Assembly (NCBI GenBank): GCA_013299115.1
Contig: JAAFKA010000004.1
Coordinates: 124,001 to 188,000 of the forward strand
From: Cytophagales bacterium
Lineage (GTDB): Bacteria > Bacteroidota > Bacteroidia > Cytophagales > Thermoflexibacteraceae
Direction of reading: 5' to 3'
Length of the DNA: 64,000 nt
Both the position numbers and the translations under genes were made by a program. Position 1 is the stretch's first letter. Each line of letters opens with the position of its first letter. Below are positions 8,833 through 16,779 of the stretch, one piece after another. Under the pieces are notes generated by a model. That model saw nothing but the letters and a program-made list of their open reading frames with translations. It was not told the origin of the DNA and made no database searches.

Positions 8833-9975
8833 TTATTCTTTCGGCAATATTTCGGCGGGTGGTAGTACTGTTTGTTGCATAGAATCCTGTCGTTTTCGCA
8901 TGAGGTCTATCACAAATTGTGGAGATTTTTTATATTCCTCGTAGGCAATTCTTTTGTCCATTTTCTTTACCAAATCAGCAATTACTGTATTGGTAGGCTC
9001 AGCTGCTAAGGCTTTTTCGTAGGCTTGTTTGGCTTTTGAAAAATCTTTGAGGTGGTAATCATAGACCAAACCAACCAAATAAGCTGCCCCTTTGATGGTG
9101 GCGTTGGTTTTAAGTGCCTTTTCCAAATAACTTACGCCTAATTCATAATGTTTTTCCTCCAAATGAAATTTGCCCAAACTATAAGCTGCCTCCCAACGCA
9201 TGGTGTCTAAGGCAAAGGCTTTTTCATACCAATTCATTGCAGTTTCCTTCTCCTCTAATTGCAACAACACCTCACCATAAAATTGATTCAGTTCGGCATC
9301 TTGACGCAAAACAGGATGTTCCATTGCCCTTTTTAAAATAGCAAGAGCCTGATAAGGCTGTTCATATTTTTGTTTCAAACGAAACAAAAATTTATAGGCT
9401 TCTATGTAGGTTGGCTGCACTGCAATAGCCTTATTCATGTGTTGAATAGTGAGCAAAGTATCTGCAATGGCGTTACTCAGCAGTCCTTGATAGTAATAAA
9501 CTTCGGGCTTTTTGGGCAAAATAGTTTTTACTTTGTTCAGGTACAGTACGGTTTGAATAGGTTGTTGTGTTTGATAATAGAGCCTTGCCAATAATAAATA
9601 TAAATCTACTTGTTTCAATCCATTTTTTTCAGCAGTTTGGGCGGCAGTCAAGGCTTCAGGGTAGTTTTTCAGAGCCTCTAATATTTGGGCTTGCACAAAA
9701 AAGTATTTGCTCTTGCTTTTGTCCAATTTCAAAACTTGGTTAATGTCTTGCAAGGCTCGAATGTAGTTTTTGTTTTCTAACCACAACACTGCCCGTCGAT
9801 AGTAATAATCAGAAACAGTAGGCTCATCAGCTATTATTTCGGTCAAGAAAGCAACTTGTTGAGCTGTAGTCCTGTTGCTATTGCCACTACTTTGAGGAAT
9901 TTTATCAGAAGAAAAATCTAATTTTTGGCAACTTAGGGCAAAAACCAAAGTCAATATAAGCAAACGAAACATCAT
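8833..9975 (-). CDS. TPR-repeat lipoprotein
   Basis: 380 residues with a short lipoprotein signal (FALSC, Cys16 as lipid anchor). About eight tetratricopeptide repeats follow (YYYRRAVLWLENKNYIRALQ, EVYYYQGLLSNAIADT, AAYSLGKFHLEEKHYELG, AYLVGLVYDYHLKDFSKAKQ), then a short charged tail. TPR lipoproteins of this kind act as scaffolds at the outer membrane or periplasm, but nothing here names a partner. It lies 8 bases downstream of the SIMPL-domain gene on the same strand, so the two probably form an operon driven from the promoter at 10957. Confidence 0.75.
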   Translation of the reverse strand: MMFRLLILTLVFALSCQKLDFSSDKIPQSSGNSNRTTAQQVAFLTEIIADEPTVSDYYYRRAVLWLENKNYIRALQDINQVLKLDKSKSKYFFVQAQILEALKNYPEALTAAQTAEKNGLKQVDLYLLLARLYYQTQQPIQTVLYLNKVKTILPKKPEVYYYQGLLSNAIADTLLTIQHMNKAIAVQPTYIEAYKFLFRLKQKYEQPYQALAILKRAMEHPVLRQDAELNQFYGEVLLQLEEKETAMNWYEKAFALDTMRWEAAYSLGKFHLEEKHYELGVSYLEKALKTNATIKGAAYLVGLVYDYHLKDFSKAKQAYEKALAAEPTNTVIADLVKKMDKRIAYEEYKKSPQFVIDLMRKRQDSMQQTVLPPAEILPKE

Positions 9976-9983
9976 TTTATTTT

Positions 9984-10892
9984 TTATTTCTTTATGAAAA
10001 ATCTAACCCTTAGTTGCAAACTATACTGAATAACAGGCTCTATTACAATCGGATTTATCACTTTGTCAAACAAACTATACGAATTGGTATCAAAATAATA
10101 GGTTGTCATTTTGCGGGCTTGTATTTTTTTTAGTCTGTTATTATAGCTGTCGTAGTAGTCTTCGTTGATAGTAGCAGCCTCATAAGCCGTATAACTCTTA
10201 TAAGAGTCAACAGGTTGTCGGACATCAGTAGCCTCATAAATTAACCTACTTTGGGGCAGTAAGTCTATTTTTGTCAAATCGAGGTATTGGTCTTTTTTCC
10301 GATGTATGATTTTGGTAGCTTCTGCAAATAATTTTTGTCGAATATCGTCGAGGTCTGTCCGCAAATAATCTACCTTAATCAAGTCAAAAATACCAAATTC
10401 GGAGGCAACCAAAGTTAATTTATCTATCATTTCTTTTTGTGTTATCTGAATACCAATATTTTTTTTGACCTCAAAACCTGCCAATTTTTCTATGGCAACC
10501 ATATTATTGCTTTGCAATTCATAATTATAAATTCTATTTTGGGTAATTAAATCTACATAAAAATCTTGCTGATTTATTCCCAACTTGCCAATAGTTGCTA
10601 TGAAACTTTCTATTCGTTTGTTGAGCAGCGTAGTAGCTTCGCCCACAGTTTTGCCTTCTTGTGAAATACCAAACCAGACGACATAATTTGTAGCTTTTTC
10701 GTTTAGCAACACCGCAACCTGCACCAAAAGGGCAGTATCTCCTTGTGCAATTACCTGCTCGTATATGGCGTGAGATTGCGAATAATTGCGATTGTTATTG
10801 CTGTTGCCATGCACAGCATTGCCACTTACTTGGGCTTGTGTGGCAGAGGTAACAAGAAAAAAAAAGAGTAGGAAAAGTGTAAAGATTTTCAT
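9984..10892 (-). CDS. secreted SIMPL-domain (DUF541) protein
   Basis: 302 residues with a signal peptide (about 1-20, ending ATQAQ). The body has the SIMPL/DUF541 pattern: a strand near ALLVQVAVLLNEKATNYVVW, then GKTVGEATTLLNKRIESFIA with KLGINQQDFYVDLITQN, then a second half with ARKMTTYYFD. SIMPL proteins are periplasmic or outer-membrane proteins of poorly known function, and some are linked to oxidative stress. An Asn/Ser-rich stretch follows the signal peptide. First gene of a two-gene unit with the TPR lipoprotein. Confidence 0.65.
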   Translation of the reverse strand: MKIFTLFLLFFFLVTSATQAQVSGNAVHGNSNNNRNYSQSHAIYEQVIAQGDTALLVQVAVLLNEKATNYVVWFGISQEGKTVGEATTLLNKRIESFIATIGKLGINQQDFYVDLITQNRIYNYELQSNNMVAIEKLAGFEVKKNIGIQITQKEMIDKLTLVASEFGIFDLIKVDYLRTDLDDIRQKLFAEATKIIHRKKDQYLDLTKIDLLPQSRLIYEATDVRQPVDSYKSYTAYEAATINEDYYDSYNNRLKKIQARKMTTYYFDTNSYSLFDKVINPIVIEPVIQYSLQLRVRFFIKK

Positions 10893-10949
10893 TAGTTTGT
10901 GTATAAAATATAAACTTTATTCATTTGTTAGTGTTGCAAAAATACTGCA

Positions 10950-10957
10950 CAAAGATA
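10950..10957 (-). promoter_or_regulatory. -7 promoter box of the SIMPL/TPR operon (TATCTTTG)
   Basis: Reading the minus strand, TATCTTTG matches TAnnTTTG and lies about 60 bases upstream of the SIMPL gene start. The upstream -33 match is weak (GGTTTA). It sits in the divergent spacer shared with pheA. Confidence 0.45.
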
Positions 10958-10988
10958 GAATAAAGATTTTGATAAACCCAAAAATACA

Positions 10989-12059
10989 ATGCAAGAAAAA
11001 CTTACGCAAATTCGCACTCACATAGACCAAATAGATAATCAACTCCTTGCCTTGCTCAACCAACGTATGGAATTGATTAAGGAAGTTGGCGAACTCAAAC
11101 GCCAACAAAACGCCATTATTTACAGACCCGAAAGAGAAAAAGCTATTTTAGAAAGGCTCAATCAGCTCAATCAAGGGGCTTTGACCGAAAAGGCAATAGA
11201 AACCATTTTTTTAGAAATATTTGCAGTGAGTCGCAATTTCGAATTGCCTGAAAGAGTGGGTTATTTGGGACCCGAAGGCACTTTTAGCCACCAAGCTGCC
11301 GAAAGCAGGTTTGGGGCTATGAGCAGTTACATTGCCCTGAACACCATTCAATCTGTTTTTGAAAGTGTAGCCACCAACAGAGTACGTTTTGGGGTTGTGC
11401 CTATTGAAAACAACCAAGAAGGAACTGTGCGGGAAACCGTGGATTTGTTGGCTGCCACCGAAGTAAAAATTGTGGCTGAAATACCGCAAAATATTCATTT
11501 TACCTTTGCCTCTTTTGAAGATAGATTAGAAAAAATAGAAGTAGTTTATTCGAAAGATATTGCTTTCAAACAATGTAGCAAATTTATAGAAGACTATCTG
11601 GGGCAAGACATAGAGCTGATTCCTGTCGACTCTACCTCCAAAGCTGCCCAATTAGCAGCCAAAAACAAGCACGCAGCAGCCCTTTGCTCGCACATAGCTG
11701 CCAAAATCAATGGATTGCCTTTGCTTTTTGAGAATGTGGAAAACAGCAGTTTCAACCGCACTCGTTTTTTGATATTGAGCAAAGACTTTGTCAATCAACC
11801 CAGTGGCAACGACAAAACAACCTTAATAGCCAAAGTCGATGACAAATCGGGAAGTTTAGCCACTTTGTTAGACGATTTTAAGTTGGCGGGTATCAACCTC
11901 AATAAAGTGGAGAGCCGACCTGCACGTCAGGCAGCGGAGTTTAAATATTGGTTTTTGATAGAATTTGACGGACATTATGCAGACCCACAAGTGTTGCCCA
12001 TTATGGAAAAAAACAAAGAAGTGATTACGTGGATGGGGAGTTACCTTAAACTTTGTTAA
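10989..12059 (+). CDS. pheA: bifunctional chorismate mutase / prephenate dehydratase (P-protein)
   Basis: 356 residues. An AroQ-type chorismate mutase (about 1-85; IDQIDNQLLALLNQRMELI and YRPEREKAIL) is followed by prephenate dehydratase (about 92-270; GYLGPEGTFSHQAA, then VPIENNQEGTVRETVDLL and the catalytic NRTRFLIL). The C-terminal ACT domain (about 275-356; KSGSLATLLDDFKLAGINL, ESRP) senses phenylalanine. It converts chorismate to phenylpyruvate for phenylalanine synthesis in the cytoplasm. The length is normal for the family. It stands alone with no other aromatic pathway gene beside it, which contrasts with the clusters found in many Bacteroidota. Confidence 0.95.
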   Translation: MQEKLTQIRTHIDQIDNQLLALLNQRMELIKEVGELKRQQNAIIYRPEREKAILERLNQLNQGALTEKAIETIFLEIFAVSRNFELPERVGYLGPEGTFSHQAAESRFGAMSSYIALNTIQSVFESVATNRVRFGVVPIENNQEGTVRETVDLLAATEVKIVAEIPQNIHFTFASFEDRLEKIEVVYSKDIAFKQCSKFIEDYLGQDIELIPVDSTSKAAQLAAKNKHAAALCSHIAAKINGLPLLFENVENSSFNRTRFLILSKDFVNQPSGNDKTTLIAKVDDKSGSLATLLDDFKLAGINLNKVESRPARQAAEFKYWFLIEFDGHYADPQVLPIMEKNKEVITWMGSYLKLC

Positions 12060-12211
12060 ACAAAATAAGTTTTTTGCTAACTTTCTAAACCTATTTCCTT
12101 ACTGTACTTTGATGTTTTTAAGTTCCTCAATGTTGCCCAGTTTCAAGCCAAAATTATAAAAATTTATGCTTCTTTGTTTTTCCTTTCTAAAATGTTAATC
12201 ATATTGCAAGT

Positions 12212-12871
12212 ATGAAAACCTTACAATTTGCCAAACTATTTTTGGCTCTATTTTTACTCGTAGGCACTTTTCCTGCCTTTATTTTGCCCTCGTCTGCGGT
12301 TGTAAAACCCAAAAAAGACAAGGAAATGGAAAAGCTTTTTCAGTTTATGACGGGCAGTTTTCATTCGGGAGAACAGGCAAAGGCAGACTCTGCCAACTTT
12401 TATGAGGTACACCTGAATATGAAACCTATTTGGCAAGACCGAAACATAGGCTATTGGCTTTATGTGGAACAAGCTATGGCAACCAGCCTCGACAAACCGT
12501 ACAGGCAACGAGTGTATCATTTGGTTAGAAAAGGTAGCAACATAGTAAGTGAAGTCTATACCCTCCAAGTTCCTTTGCGTTTTGCGGGGGCTTATCGTCA
12601 GGCGAAACCCTTAGACCAACTTACGCCAGATTCGTTGCTCAAAAAAGACGGTTGCGAAATCATTTTGGAGAAAAAAGGCAAAACTTTTGTAGGCAAAACC
12701 ATAGAGGGGGCTTGCAGCAGTGAGTTGCGTGGGGCAAAATATGCCACCTCCGAAGTGGTGATTAGCAAAAAACTCTTGCTAAGTTGGGATAGAGGTTTCG
12801 ATGCCGACAAAAAACAAGTCTGGGGAGCTACCAAAGGAGGTTATCTTTTTAAAAAAGTCAAAAAAGGTTGA
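12212..12871 (+). CDS. CpcT/CpeT-family protein (chromophore lyase-like)
   Basis: 219 residues with an N-terminal signal-like segment (about 1-30). The body carries the family core: LFQFMTGSFHSGEQA, then WLYVEQAMATSLDKPYRQRV, then the YTL turn and the GCEIIL/ATSEVVIS strands. In cyanobacteria CpcT and CpeT attach bilins to phycobiliproteins. Relatives in non-photosynthetic bacteria are common and of unknown role, and nothing in this window suggests bilin pigments. The signal peptide suggests export. The gene is flanked by a hairpin downstream and looks monocistronic. Confidence 0.8.
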   Translation: MKTLQFAKLFLALFLLVGTFPAFILPSSAVVKPKKDKEMEKLFQFMTGSFHSGEQAKADSANFYEVHLNMKPIWQDRNIGYWLYVEQAMATSLDKPYRQRVYHLVRKGSNIVSEVYTLQVPLRFAGAYRQAKPLDQLTPDSLLKKDGCEIILEKKGKTFVGKTIEGACSSELRGAKYATSEVVISKKLLLSWDRGFDADKKQVWGATKGGYLFKKVKKG

Positions 12872-12878
12872 TTGTTTT

Positions 12879-12925
12879 GGTACGTTGGCAATGGTGCCTT
12901 TCGCACCTTGACAATCGTACCAACT
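12879..12925. repeat. palindromic repeat of the GGTGC-TTTCGCACC family
   Basis: TTGGTACG (12879-12886) pairs with CGTACCAA (12918-12925), and inside this CAATGGTGC faces GCACCTTG around a CTTTC loop. The inner part resembles the hairpins at 61.1-61.3 and 63.2-63.6 kb. It may serve as a terminator for the CpeT-family gene, although no T-run follows. Confidence 0.55.
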
Positions 12926-12966
12926 CTACTTTTGTACGAAAGTCAAGTTGTAGTTGAATTGATTAG

Positions 12967-13001
12967 TAAAACTAACAGTTTTTGAAAAACTGTTAGTTTT
13001 A
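12967..13001. promoter_or_regulatory. perfect 17-bp palindrome upstream of the arginine-deiminase-like gene
   Basis: TAAAACTAACAGTTTTT (12967-12983) is the exact reverse complement of 12985-13001, with one base between. Its right arm covers the -33 position of the promoter at 13014. It could be an operator for a dimeric regulator or a bidirectional terminator; the sequence does not decide. Confidence 0.45.
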
Positions 13002-13013
13002 GTACAAAATTGC

Positions 13014-13021
13014 TACCTTTG
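13014..13021 (+). promoter_or_regulatory. -7 promoter box (TACCTTTG) of the arginine-deiminase-like gene
   Basis: TACCTTTG matches TAnnTTTG and lies 37 bases before the ATG at 13059. No clear TTTG is seen at -33. The palindrome at 12967-13001 occupies that position. Confidence 0.5.
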
Positions 13022-13058
13022 CAACACCAAACCAATATACACCATAACAAAATTACTT

Positions 13059-14681
13059 ATGAACACTTTTGCAAATGTGGCAAAGCCAACTGCACAGCCA
13101 CCGATGGACAATTCTGATAAAATTTTAGTAACTTCCGAAATTGGCACGTTAAGGCGTGTGGTAACGCACAGCCCCGATGGAGGGATAGGAAAAGTAGTGC
13201 CGACCAAAGCACAAGATTGGCTTTATGAGGATATAGTCGACTTGGTAGAAATGCAAAAAGAATACGACATTTTTAAACAAACTTTGTTGGCTTTTCTCGA
13301 CGAGCCTGTACTCAAACAGTGGTTTACCAAAGAAATTGAGTTTGAAAAAACCAATAGCAAAACACCACAAAAAAGGGCATCTTTCAAAAAACCCGACCAC
13401 CCCGATTTTTTGGCATCAGACAAAGTAATTGAGATTCAAGGATTGATAGCCGAAGTGCTGACCAATGAAAGAGTCCGCGACCAATTAGTAGCCTCTATTT
13501 GTGCCGTAGAGAGGTGTGATTTTAACACCCAACAGATGCTTTCTGACCGCAGCTATATGGACGAAAACGAATTGGCAAAGGCTTTGATTACAGGTTTCAT
13601 TCGCAAGCCCGATGGAGAAGACCACCAAATTTTTCCGCCCTTGCCCAATTTTATTTTCACACGAGATATTGGCATTATCATAGAAAACAATTTGCTTTTG
13701 AGCAAAACTGCCAAGCAAGCCCGACTTCGAGAGTCTATTTTGACTAAATACGTTGCCTATTATCATTTTTACAAAGAAAATCCCGATAAAGTCATAGAAA
13801 TTACGGAAGATGACGAGTTTTTTCTTTGCGAGGAAAACGAAAAGGAAAATAAAATTGTAACCATAGAAGGTGGCGACTTGATGATGATTGCTGCCAATCA
13901 CTTGCTCATTGGTTACAGCGAAAGGACTTCTGCCAATGCCATTGACAAAATCATTAAAAGATTTTTTGCCCTCAAAAAACACAACAGCCAAGAACCTTTG
14001 TTGCAAAAAATTTCGGTCATTGTCATTCCAAAATGGCGGGGGACTATGCACATAGACACCATTTTTACGCAAGTGGATAGAGGTAGTTGGGTGCTACACA
14101 GCCCTATGTCTTTGGAAGGACAGCCTCAATACAACACCGAAATTAACTATATCAACGACTTGACAGGCAAAACCAAAATTACGCCTCAAGAAATGACAGG
14201 GGTGCGAATTGTGCAGTTTCACAACCAAATAGACAAACAAACCAACAAATATGTGGTCAATCACAACCTCAAAGGTTTCGAGGAACTCATGCGTCATGTG
14301 AGTTATGAAGATTTTGGCTACAAAGGCGAGGTTAATTTTATTTACAGTGGCAATGCCGAATATCCTTATGATGAACGTGAGCAATGGACAGATGCCTGCA
14401 ATGTGGTGGCGGTGCGTGAAGGGGTGGTATTGGGCTATGACCGCAATCACAAAACGAATGATGCGTTTCGCAAGGCAGGCTATGGTGTGTTGAAGGCGGA
14501 GGACATGATAAAAGAGCTGAAAGAAGCCCACCAGATAAATCCAAATTCCAATTTGACTCAACTCCTCAATAGCATAGTGCCTGAAAAATGCTTGATACTT
14601 ATACCTTCTTCCGAATTGTCGAGGGCAAGAGGAGGCACACATTGTATGACCATGCCTATTTTGCGGGAACAAGTGAAGTAA
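13059..14681 (+). CDS. arginine deiminase/amidinotransferase-family enzyme
   Basis: 540 residues, longer than classical arginine deiminases (about 400). The guanidino-group-modifying fold is shown by LRRVVTHSP near the start, FTRDIGIII (about 199), EGGDLMMI (about 270), MHIDTIFTQVDRGSW (about 330) and the C-terminal nucleophile Cys529 in GGTHCMTMP. These match the Asp/Glu-His-Cys catalytic set of the superfamily. The extra length lies mainly between residues 60 and 190, a charged helical region with KTNSKTPQKRASFKKPDHPD. Arginine deiminase would make citrulline and ammonia from arginine. The substrate is not proved by sequence, and no carbamate kinase or ornithine transcarbamylase gene is nearby. 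Confidence 0.75.
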   Translation: MNTFANVAKPTAQPPMDNSDKILVTSEIGTLRRVVTHSPDGGIGKVVPTKAQDWLYEDIVDLVEMQKEYDIFKQTLLAFLDEPVLKQWFTKEIEFEKTNSKTPQKRASFKKPDHPDFLASDKVIEIQGLIAEVLTNERVRDQLVASICAVERCDFNTQQMLSDRSYMDENELAKALITGFIRKPDGEDHQIFPPLPNFIFTRDIGIIIENNLLLSKTAKQARLRESILTKYVAYYHFYKENPDKVIEITEDDEFFLCEENEKENKIVTIEGGDLMMIAANHLLIGYSERTSANAIDKIIKRFFALKKHNSQEPLLQKISVIVIPKWRGTMHIDTIFTQVDRGSWVLHSPMSLEGQPQYNTEINYINDLTGKTKITPQEMTGVRIVQFHNQIDKQTNKYVVNHNLKGFEELMRHVSYEDFGYKGEVNFIYSGNAEYPYDEREQWTDACNVVAVREGVVLGYDRNHKTNDAFRKAGYGVLKAEDMIKELKEAHQINPNSNLTQLLNSIVPEKCLILIPSSELSRARGGTHCMTMPILREQVK

Positions 14682-14780
14682 GAAATAAGTATCTTCCTAA
14701 GTTTCACCTATCATTAATTGTAAGTAGTTAGACTTAAGTAAACAACAATATTTTAAACCCTATATAGCTGATTATCAGAT

Positions 14781-14809
14781 TTATCCGATGCCTTTGAGGT
14801 GTCGGATAA
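14781..14809. repeat. palindrome of the TATCGGACACTT family
   Basis: TTATCCGATGCCT and AGGTGTCGGATAA face each other around TTG. It is a diverged relative of the hairpins at 26161-26187 and 30638-30664. Confidence 0.5.
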
Positions 14810-14839
14810 TTAAGTTCAATTACTTATGTGTAATACTTA

Positions 14840-14958
14840 GAGGCTGTCCAAAAAATTCGAGTTGTTTCCAGAATTTGGTCTGTGAGTAGTTGGTTATCAA
14901 GTATTTGTACATTCACAAACTAAACTGTATTATAAATTTTGATTTTTTGGATAACCTC
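14840..14958. repeat. 119-bp inverted-repeat element (MITE-like)
   Basis: GAGGCTGTCCAAAAAATT (14840-14857) is nearly the reverse complement of 14941-14958 (read backwards GAGGTTATCCAAAAAATC, 15 of 18 alike). The GAGG-TNTCC-A(n) end resembles terminal repeats of insertion sequences. No coding capacity and no clear target duplication were seen. Confidence 0.5.
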
Positions 14959-15254
14959 CAATAAAATTATAACATTACTTCTGTTGCACTATCAAAGGCA
15001 TTATAACCTTTTGTAGTCTTAAAAACCTTACACCTATGAAAGGTTTGTTACTTGCTGCTTTCCTTTTGGTAGCTATCTTCGCCACTTTTTGGTATCAAGA
15101 ATGGCGATACCTCCTGCCTACACCTGTGCCTGAAAATTATCAGGAAAAATTGCCTAACCAAACCCTTAGTTTAGATAGTTTGGTGCAATTAGACTACTCA
15201 AAACCTGTTTTTTTGCACTTTTTTAGCCCCGAATGTCCTTGCTCAAAATATAAT

Positions 15255-16377
15255 CAGGACTTACGCAAAAAAAATAGATTTACCAAAAGTGTTATCTTTG
15301 CCTTAAAAATGCCTATGTTCCGCTATGGTCAATTTAGAGATATTTACTGCAACTTTTTGTTGCAGAGTCAATTCAATTATACCTGTACTTTTATGGCAAG
15401 TCATACTACAGTTAGCCACGACAAAATCAATAGGTTTTTAAATTTGGGACTTATGGAAGAGAAAAATTTTTATGATTCTGTTCATTTGGACACCAACCTG
15501 CCTACTGGTGGTTATTTGATTTTTGATGATACCGTTTTAGATAAAAGTCACAGTCGTTTTATCGAATTAGCTCGCAAACAATATAGTGGCAATGCAGGCG
15601 GGGTAGTTTTAGGTATTGGGGTAGTTATTATGTTATACTATGTTCCTTTGGAAGACAAATTTTATTTAGTAGGCTACCGTATCTTTGACCCTGGATTAGA
15701 CCATAAAACCAAAGTAGACCACGTGATGACGATGTTGAAAGAAGCTGAACAACATTGTATTGGGTATGTAGCCGTGCTGATGGATAAGTGGTATGCTGTC
15801 AATAAATTATTTCAACTAATCCATAGTTTTGGGAAATACTTTTATTGTCCCATCAAAAGTAACCGTTTAGTGAAGCCTCAACCTAACCTGACCTACTGCA
15901 CCGTGGGGGAGTTAGCTTGGCGTAAACAAGAATGTCAAGCAGGTAAAAGTGTGAAAGTAAAAGAACTGAATTTAACAGTCCGTTTGTATAAAGTTACCTT
16001 TTCTACCAAAGGAACAGCGCATACAAATTATGTATTGACCAATGATACCAGCCCGCATGAAGTGCAAACCATTAGGGAGTTTTGTCAAATGCGATGGACT
16101 ATTGAAACATTTAATCGGGAGATTAAACAGCTAAGCGGAATTGACAAATGCCAATGTAGAAGTGCAGCAGCACAAAGGACTCACATTTATTGTGCCTTGT
16201 TAGTGTGGAACAAACTAAAAAAATGGGCGTATGACACTTTTGAATCAGTATATCAACAAAAAAGGAAACTTTTTACAAACTATCTTATCGAACAACTAAA
16301 AACAAACAGCTATAATTTCGCCTTATAAAGCCTACTGCTAAAATAGAAGGGAGAGGTTTTTTTTTGCGTAAGTCCTG
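15255..16377 (+). mobile_element. insertion sequence, 1,123 bp, DDE transposase, 6-bp target duplication
   Basis: Terminal inverted repeats CAGGACTTACGCAAAAAAAA are identical over 20 bases at both ends (15255-15274 and the reverse complement at 16358-16377). The element is flanked on both sides by TATAAT (15249-15254 and 16378-16383), a 6-bp target-site duplication. It carries one transposase gene. Perfect ends and duplication suggest recent insertion. The transposase points to the IS4/IS701 superfamily; the exact family needs a comparison against a curated IS collection. Confidence 0.93.
15309..16328 (+). CDS. DDE transposase, IS4/IS701-like
   Basis: 339 residues from the ATG at 15309, the first in-frame ATG inside the element (MPMFRYGQFRDIYC). 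The catalytic acids are visible in order: first Asp in LIFDDTVLDKSHSR, second Asp in VLMDKWYAV, Glu in RWTIETFNREIKQLSG (the Y-(2)-R-(3)-E-(6)-K-like signature of IS4-type enzymes). YFYCPIKSNR lies between the second Asp and the Glu. A TATCTTTG -7 promoter box at 15293-15300 lies just upstream inside the element. The same frame is also open from the interrupted redoxin gene at 15036, so a longer fusion could be made if that gene is transcribed. Confidence 0.9.
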   Translation: MPMFRYGQFRDIYCNFLLQSQFNYTCTFMASHTTVSHDKINRFLNLGLMEEKNFYDSVHLDTNLPTGGYLIFDDTVLDKSHSRFIELARKQYSGNAGGVVLGIGVVIMLYYVPLEDKFYLVGYRIFDPGLDHKTKVDHVMTMLKEAEQHCIGYVAVLMDKWYAVNKLFQLIHSFGKYFYCPIKSNRLVKPQPNLTYCTVGELAWRKQECQAGKSVKVKELNLTVRLYKVTFSTKGTAHTNYVLTNDTSPHEVQTIREFCQMRWTIETFNREIKQLSGIDKCQCRSAAAQRTHIYCALLVWNKLKKWAYDTFESVYQQKRKLFTNYLIEQLKTNSYNFAL

Positions 16378-16779
16378 TATAATGTCGAACATTTTAAAAA
16401 TTTAGTCGAGCAATATGGACAAAATATCAACTTTTATGCTGTTATTTATAGTGAGGAAAACTATACAAAAGAGAATTTTTTAAAACAATATGGTTTAGCT
16501 ATTCCTTTAATTAGAGCCAATGGTGTGAAAATTGCAGCGCATTGTGGAATATATAGCACGCCACAGGCAGTTTTGCTTAAACAAAATAAATTCCTTTTTT
16601 ACAAAGGAAATTACAATAAAAGTAGGTATTGTAATGATAAAAATACTTACTTTGCACAGAAGGCAATAGATTTGCTCTTAACAGGGCAAGCACCACCAAA
16701 TTTTGGGGAAATGGCAACGAAGGCGTATGGGTGTGAATTGCCCGAAAATTACTATAAATAACAAGTTGTGTAATATCCT

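Larger units (their letters stand above)
14682..15035. other. 354-bp intergenic region with two palindromic elements
   Basis: No gene was seen. It holds the short palindrome at 14781-14809 and the 119-bp inverted-repeat element at 14840-14958, both listed separately. Confidence 0.6.
15036..16761 (+). pseudogene. thioredoxin-like (redoxin) gene interrupted by an insertion sequence
   Basis: The 5' part (15036-15254, 73 codons) encodes an N-terminal membrane anchor (about 1-18) and the start of a thioredoxin fold with FFSPECPCSKYN. The 3' part (from 16384 to the stop at 16761) encodes NVEHFKNLVEQYGQNINFYA and then HCGIYSTPQAVLL, with the cis-proline, and ends ELPENYYK. Removing the insertion sequence at 15255-16377 and one copy of the TATAAT duplication rejoins the halves in frame to give about 198 residues. 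The product was probably a membrane-anchored thiol protein facing the periplasm. With the element in place, translation runs on from residue 73 into the transposase frame and gives a 430-codon hybrid reading frame, so the native protein is lost. Confidence 0.85.

Noticed and set aside
16668-16675. TTACTTTGC resembling a -7 promoter box before the PAS/SpoIIE gene
   Set aside because: It lies inside the remnant coding sequence of the redoxin gene and has no -33 partner.
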